A DNA stretch of 64,000 bases from Sphagnum compactum (taxonomy: Eukaryota; Bryophyta; Sphagnopsida; Sphagnales): NCBI GenBank assembly GCA_965153455.1, contig OZ234497.1:10850001-10914000 (forward strand). The letters run 5' to 3'. Below the pieces are notes generated by a model. That model was given only the letters and a program-made list of their open reading frames with translations, was not told the origin of the DNA and made no database searches. Every line of letters begins with the position of its first letter. The first letter of the stretch is position 1. Positions 58,278-64,000 of the stretch are shown piece after piece. The position numbers and the translations under genes are program-made.

Positions 58278-61200
58278 ATGGGGCCTCCGTCGCCTCTCAC
58301 CGGTGAGTTCCTTTAGGGAGGGGATTGTCCAGCTTTGTCTTAGCTGCTTTGAATGCGACTTACCAAACCAAGAAGAAAGAACTTGCTAGTATTATCTTCA
58401 CCTTCTACATGCTTTTGGAAAATCAGCATTTGCTACAACAGAAATGCTTGCATCTGATTGAGAATAGATAGCTCTCCATGTTTTAGGTCGGATCTGGGAT
58501 TGTGCTGCATGCATACCAGAGAGCATGGCACAATATCAGACTTGAGAGTATAGGACAGGTTGGTCTGGCAAAGCTCTGTTTCTTCACTGGCGGTGCTATA
58601 ATGTCCATTCTGTTTCTTGCATGTGCTAACACAGGTCCAGTGTCAAAAAAACTCGAAACTTTTGAAGTGCATGACCACACAGTGCTGAAGGAGATAACTC
58701 AACGGTCAAATCTGACTTCTACAATATGGTATGCAGCTGCAATTCCTTACCATTTTGAATTCCTCCAACACTTTCATACTGTATTTTATTTCTTTCTGTC
58801 ACACAATTACCTAACAGTAGTTGCTTGAACAGGGGTGTGGTTTTGAATTTGATGAGCTCACAACGGTATCCTTTCCATCCTGTCTAACATAAGGTTAAAC
58901 TTGTGTTTGCATGTCTTTCAGTGAAAATCCCATCATATCAATTAAGAAGGGTGGTCGATTTCCTCCTGAAACTCTGAAGCCCACTAAACCAGATCGCGGC
59001 TTTCTGATCTCATCTAGATATGCCACCCCTCAGATTGTCAACACTTCCAGAAATTTGTTTGCTGCATCAAGCCATGAGCCGGTTGACATAAGAGGTACCT
59101 GCAATCAAGTGAAGGGAAAGAGGTCTATTAGACCAGAACAGAGAACCCTAAGTGGACTGAAACCTTCTCATGTTTCAGCTTCTCGCAATACAAGAGCTTC
59201 CAAAGTGGCAGCAACAACAGCTGCAGGTGAACAAAAGACTGGTGGTAAGATAGGAAGGTTTACCAAAAGTCTATCAAGTGCCTCATCTTTATTAGAAAAG
59301 AGTTTGCAGAAGCAGCCACAGGACACACGATTTGTTTCTGTCAAGAGTGGTGCAAGATCTCCTTCGGTGGAAAGTCTTGTGCAGACATGCGTTCCTCCTC
59401 AAGCAAAAATCTCAGGGAATTTGCTTAGGTCAGCCACACATTGGCTCTACTTGGTTGAACTTGCATTAGCTGAGAATCTGCATAATGTTGCAGTTGACCT
59501 CTTCCGCTTGGCTATCAGCTGTAGAGCACAGGTATTCTGCCCCTATCCTTGGGACTGTCATGTGATGGAAATCAGTTCATGTCAATTGTGGGATGTAGTT
59601 GGTTTCCTGTGATAAACTTGTCAGTTTTTTGTTGTTCATTCATGGTACCCATCTATTGTCACTATAGTTAGATTTAGCTAGAGATTATGATTGTTAGATC
59701 TTTGAGTTGCAAGACTATGCACAAGATCTTTGACCAATTTCTAAATCTCCTGTAGTCCTACTCTGCCTTGGAGTTAGAGTACTATGTCTCATATGTAGCA
59801 GTTCATGTAGTTGCACTTATATGTGAAATATGTGTGTTCCTTTACATGCAGCCACTTAAGCTCATTGCCATGAACTTAAGGCTCTACTGGGAGGCCCATG
59901 CTGTTGGTGATGACAGCATTGGATATTTGCTGCAGCAATGTCGTGATCTTGGATGTGAACTGGCAACTCCTCCATGTCATATATTGGTCAATGAGGTGAC
60001 TGACAGAAACGGATTGGACAGCTCACTGTGTTTTTCAGCAAGTCAGTTCTCTAATGATTTAGGTGTTGGTAACACTGGAAAGGGTAAGTAGGGTGTTCAT
60101 TCCTTTGGTGAGTCTTTCCTATAGTCATGTTGTAACATTTTGTGAATTATTTCCTGCAAACTCTACATTGTCTGCATCAGTTCTGAGAAATGCATATGTT
60201 GTAAGAATCATACAGAGAGTGTTCACAGCTGACCAAGGTGCCAGTTATTGAAGAATAATCTGGAAGTTTGATCAGGGTTTGGACTTTCCCATGAATGAAT
60301 GTGTGAAAGAAACAGCATGAACCAAGTGTTGAACTGGTGAATCATCAAAGAGAATTTTCATTCTCCATACCTGTTCCTGAGATTGACTAGCTGCATAGTT
60401 CCAATTAGCAATGGAGCAAAACTTACTAGAATTTGCAAATCAGTGAGTCAAAACATAGAAAGTTGCTCTATACGGTTTGCTTATGGTAGAAATAGAAGCT
60501 TGTTGTTAGGCAAGTCACATTTTTTATAATCTGTGCATTCTTAACTCTGAATCATGGACATAACCTCCATAAATGTAGAGTTAAAAACATCAACAATAGT
60601 AGCACTCTTACAATAGTTTGCTTTTCTTGTTTGAAAACATTTAAAAATTGGCTACCTAAAATTCTGTTCAAGAAATTAGTGACAATGGATGAAATTATTG
60701 ATTTGCACAGATGTTATTGGCTCTGCTGATTATGACACTATAGTCATGACCAGTACACCAACTATGGCAAACACTTCAGACAAATCTCATGATGAAATAC
60801 AGGTATGTGATTCGCCAATGGCAGATTTTGGTGGGGACAATTGGAGGTGTTAGGCTCCTGAAGCAGATTGACTGTTCTTTGCTGTATTTGGTAATGGACT
60901 TTCATGCCTGATTTCAAATTGAGCAAGTTGAGCAAGGAAGTAGGAGAGAGAAATTTCATTTTCTCTACCAGACTGTGGGCTTGCCATATACTGGAGAGGT
61001 CATACACTACATAGGACATGAACCCTCCTGGGTATCAACACTCAGTGTGAGTTTTTGTGTAGGTAGTTCACAGATGTAGCAATCTGGTTAAGCTTCAAGG
61101 GATCCAGTACATGACCCTTGAGGCTTTTTTCAGATGAAAGGACAGTTGTAGTAGCAGTCTAGGAAATGACAAGGAATGCCATGTTGCCCAACTGGCACTC

Positions 61201-63945
61201 TAGCATTTAACACTCATTGGAAGAAAAGAACAAATGCTGGGCTCTTTGCAGTGGAGTAGCAAGCAGACGAGAGAGTGTCAGTCCTAAGACTGCAGTGGCT
61301 TCTTGGTGAGAGATCATTGTTTCACATTCTGGACATAGAAAATGCCAGACAGCACCCATTAAAATGGATTAAAGCACTGCAGGAACAGACCCTTACACAG
61401 ACGGACATACAAACTAGAGGAAAGATTACCCCTATCTGTAACCATTTAGCACTGCCATTGAATTCTGTGTGCAGCTTGTCATCCCAGTGGAATCAGCATC
61501 CTCTCCAGAAACCAGAGATCAAATTGAGGCCATCCCTGCAGTGGAAGACCAGGAAGAAACTGCAAGCATTGAAAGTGCAGTTTCAGGAACTGTCCGAAAT
61601 CTCTATGAGGTCAACTATGGACATACATCATCCCAAGGATCCAACCATGAATCCATCCAAGCAGCAGGGATCAGGGAGCCTCACATGCTTGAGGCAGATG
61701 ACAAGGCCTGTTTTGTGGAAGCTGAAGTATTTCTAAAGGATCCTATTACATCAACATTGCCTGGTTGTCATGACCAGGTTTCCCCTCCTGTTAACCTGGA
61801 GTCACTGTATCAAGCTGGGGATAGTACAGGAATGGCTGTGGGCTCTCTCTCAGATTGGTTGGCTAATGAGTCTGAAGGAGATGCTGCAGACTCCCAGATT
61901 GTATCTGTTGATGTTTTGACACTGTCTAGTAAAGGTGAGACCTGCATGCAGCTTTTGTTATTTTCACAGTATCTCTGGTGCTTCTTGTCCAGCAGTTCAC
62001 ACATTTCCCTTATTGATCAGGTTTTTGTGTACCAATAAATTAAGAAGCAAAAGAGATGAATGCCAAGTCTTTTTCAGGTGAAGACGTGGTGTCGTGTATC
62101 CTGAAGGAGGGAGAAGGTGACGGAGAGTGGCGAATCATCCATGAAGATGGCAAGCTTGCTGTTGAAACAATTTGTTGTCCTCTGGCTTCTGACATCTATG
62201 TTAAGAAAATGACAACAGAGATGGCCACAGATTTGAGTAATGAAATCTGTGATAACATGGGAGCTAATTCAGAAAGAAAGGGTCCAATGCATTCAGAGAG
62301 GGGGCTCTCTGTGGCTTCAAAATCCAGCTCCTCAGTTTCTGAAGGATGGGGTACAGTTGGTCAGTTGCTGGAGGTCCCCAGTTCAGTGCAGCAGAAGCTA
62401 GCAAACTCTAATGTTCTGCCTTGGGAGATCCATGACTCCCAGTCTGCACCGGCTATCAAGACTGTATTATCTGACTCAGGTACTATTCAACTGATTCCAC
62501 CTGATCTTTTTGAATTGGAGATGCTGTCACAGAGTATGTATTGAGGCTGTGGCACTTTACCCCTAAGGTCTCACAAAGATAAGTAGCTGTGACTTGACCA
62601 TTCAAACATGTGGTCAGTGCTTAAAAGAAGTTCTTGGTGATGTGCTCAATTCATCTTGACATGGGGATATACATGGGTGGTTGTCTCTACAGTGGCAGAA
62701 GAGCAACAAATAACAGAGAACCAATCTTTGCCTTTGTCAGAGGAGCAGGTGAAGGAGCCCACATCAGAAATTCAGGTAATAGATATGACTGATCCATTAT
62801 ATCAGTTTCAAAATCAAGATTTTCAGAACTGTGTCCTTGTGTTAGTACACCAGATCTTTAAACTAGCTCATACTAACCACACCACAGACACATCACTGAG
62901 TCCAGCAATTCTAGTAAGCAATATGGGACATGTCAAAAGGACAATACAAACATGAACAATTTCATCATTCTGTTTGCTATTACTGTTCTTGAACTGGAGG
63001 TGTCTCATGATGATAAACACTGGAGTGTTGAGACAATTGCCAAAGCATGCTGAAACAGAAGGGTTTAACCTGCCTGTGTTTCATGAAGAGATGTGGTTAT
63101 AAATGTTTTTGTAAATGGCAGTGTATGACTGGCTGTTGCTGTGTTGCAGACTGAAATTCTAGATCTCAGAGCAGATTCAGAGGGATCTCAAGACAGCATA
63201 GGCCAGGGCCATGAGATCAAGAGTTCCACTCCTGAAATGAGGGTGAGCATGCGACAACAGGCTAAGAAGGGGGTCAGGTTTGCTGATAATCCTATGGTCA
63301 TCCCAAGCACATCACCATGTACTAGTTTCACATTGAAGCTTGCAGTATCAAAGTCTGCAAAGAGTATGAAAGTGAGACGCAGAAAAGGTTCAGTTCGCAA
63401 GAGTACCACCAGTGGAGTTGATGCACTTCTGCTCAAAGATCTGAAACCCATGTCAAGAAAAGTTAAGGAGAATGTTGCAATACATATGCACCCTACAACA
63501 GAATCAAAGGTGAAGTGTTTTGTAAATGGGAGGCGGCAATCGACCCCTAGGTTCAAGGTCACCACTCATTGTTTTGAAAGGGAAGGTAAGTTTGAATTTA
63601 CTCCAACTTGGTGAAGATGTGGTGTCAATGTAACTGTCAGTGTACTCAAGAGAAGTAGTTTACTCATTATGCACAAAATTGTTGACAAATCAAAATGGAT
63701 CTAGGTTTGTAGATCTTCAATTTCTCCAACCTCATTTTTATTTCTCTGGGAAGTTTCAAGTCCTGTTAACTTTGTGTGGATCAGAAGAAAAGGGGACTAT
63801 GACAAAAGAGCCAGGATCCATGATGACACAAGTGAATAGTGGATCCAGCAATGGTATTACTCTGTGGGCTATGGAGCTTGGTGAAGAGCAAAGAGGTTTG
63901 GTTACATGTGTCCCAAGTGCACCTACTTCAACAAGAAGTATTCAG
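58278..63945 (+). CDS. Uncharacterised plant protein with RVxF-type motif, partial at the window end
   Basis: Eleven exons splice in frame with GT-AG sites: 58278-58302, 58635-58728, 58833-58865, 58922-59531, 59852-60083, 60711-60802, 61475-61934, 62078-62479, 62693-62775, 63150-63585, 63785-63945, giving 876 codons before the next exon leaves the window. The ATG at 58278 starts MGPPSPLTGPVSKKLETF. Other features: ENPIISIKKGGRF (52-64), a basic Ser-rich region, a probable helical segment SATHWLYLVELALAENL...FRLAISCRAQ|PLKLIAMNLRLYWEAH (221-270), a long acidic/Ser-Thr-rich middle, KKGVRFADNP (716-725) and a basic patch VRRRKGSVRKS. The helical segment faintly recalls, from memory, a plant Asp/Glu-rich protein family linked to cell division; this is unverified. 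No signal peptide or membrane segment. Intron 3 is only 56 nt. Confidence 0.8.
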
Positions 63946-64000
63946 GTATCTGTCAATGTCAACAGCTTCATTAACCCTTTGCAGCTCTTATCCTTCCACT

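Noticed and set aside
63188-63565. Minus-strand 125-codon ORF
   Set aside because: Antisense shadow of exon 10 of the plus-strand gene.
1-64000. CRISPR arrays, bacterial operons, rRNA or functional tRNA genes
   Set aside because: No regularly spaced identical repeats, no Shine-Dalgarno-led gene strings, and no complete cloverleaf or rRNA sequence were seen; introns and TEs mark the DNA as plant nuclear.

Overview
The window reads as nuclear DNA of a land plant. It has AT-rich, repeat-laden intergenic sequence, two spliced genes with GT-AG introns in CpG-richer islands, decayed Ty3/gypsy, Mutator-like and Penelope-like elements, foldback/MITE-type insertions and tRNA-like SINE heads. Gene spacing and heavy TE decay suggest a large, probably non-angiosperm genome (bryophyte, lycophyte, fern or gymnosperm). 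That placement is an inference; nothing in the sequence settles the species.

Layout. 1-15 kb: AT-rich DNA with tandem arrays (about 190 bp and 117 bp periods), a decayed coding remnant at 650-1157, an intact-looking orphan ORF (4286-4708) with its own TATA-like box and AATAAA, a broken multi-exon gene with a DGNHR motif (7271-8480, minus), and a Mutator-like transposase remnant near 12.4-13.0 kb. 15-23.3 kb: a decayed Ty3/gypsy element (gag, protease, RT, RNase H, integrase). A 606-bp MITE-like element sits in its RNase H region and about 1.4 kb of repeat-bearing DNA sits in its integrase.

25.9-36.2 kb, minus strand: a ten-exon gene that I could splice in frame from start to stop (555 codons). 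It encodes a SirB1/Transglut_core2-family protein with a long Ser-rich N-terminus that looks like a plastid-targeting region and a TPR-like C-terminus. Intron 3 (3.9 kb) carries a Penelope-like reverse transcriptase in the host-gene orientation. Around it are several copies of a repeat with a conserved hairpin, which may be the element's pseudo-LTRs. A perfect 273-bp direct duplication and a 44-bp-arm palindrome are also in this gene's introns. The 5' flank has a dense GTAC/ACGT cluster.

37-57 kb: gene-poor AT-rich DNA with degenerate minisatellites, a strong purine/pyrimidine strand asymmetry, a 309-bp foldback element, a second copy of the MITE-like repeat (52.5 kb) and a decayed basic-protein coding remnant (49.7-50.5 kb).

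57-64 kb, plus strand: a promoter/CpG-rich island with GA/CT tracts, then a gene with 11 in-frame exons (876 codons so far) running off the window. It encodes an unrecognised, probably plant-specific protein with one conserved-looking helical segment and a KGVRF (RVxF-type) motif. The two live genes do not look functionally linked.
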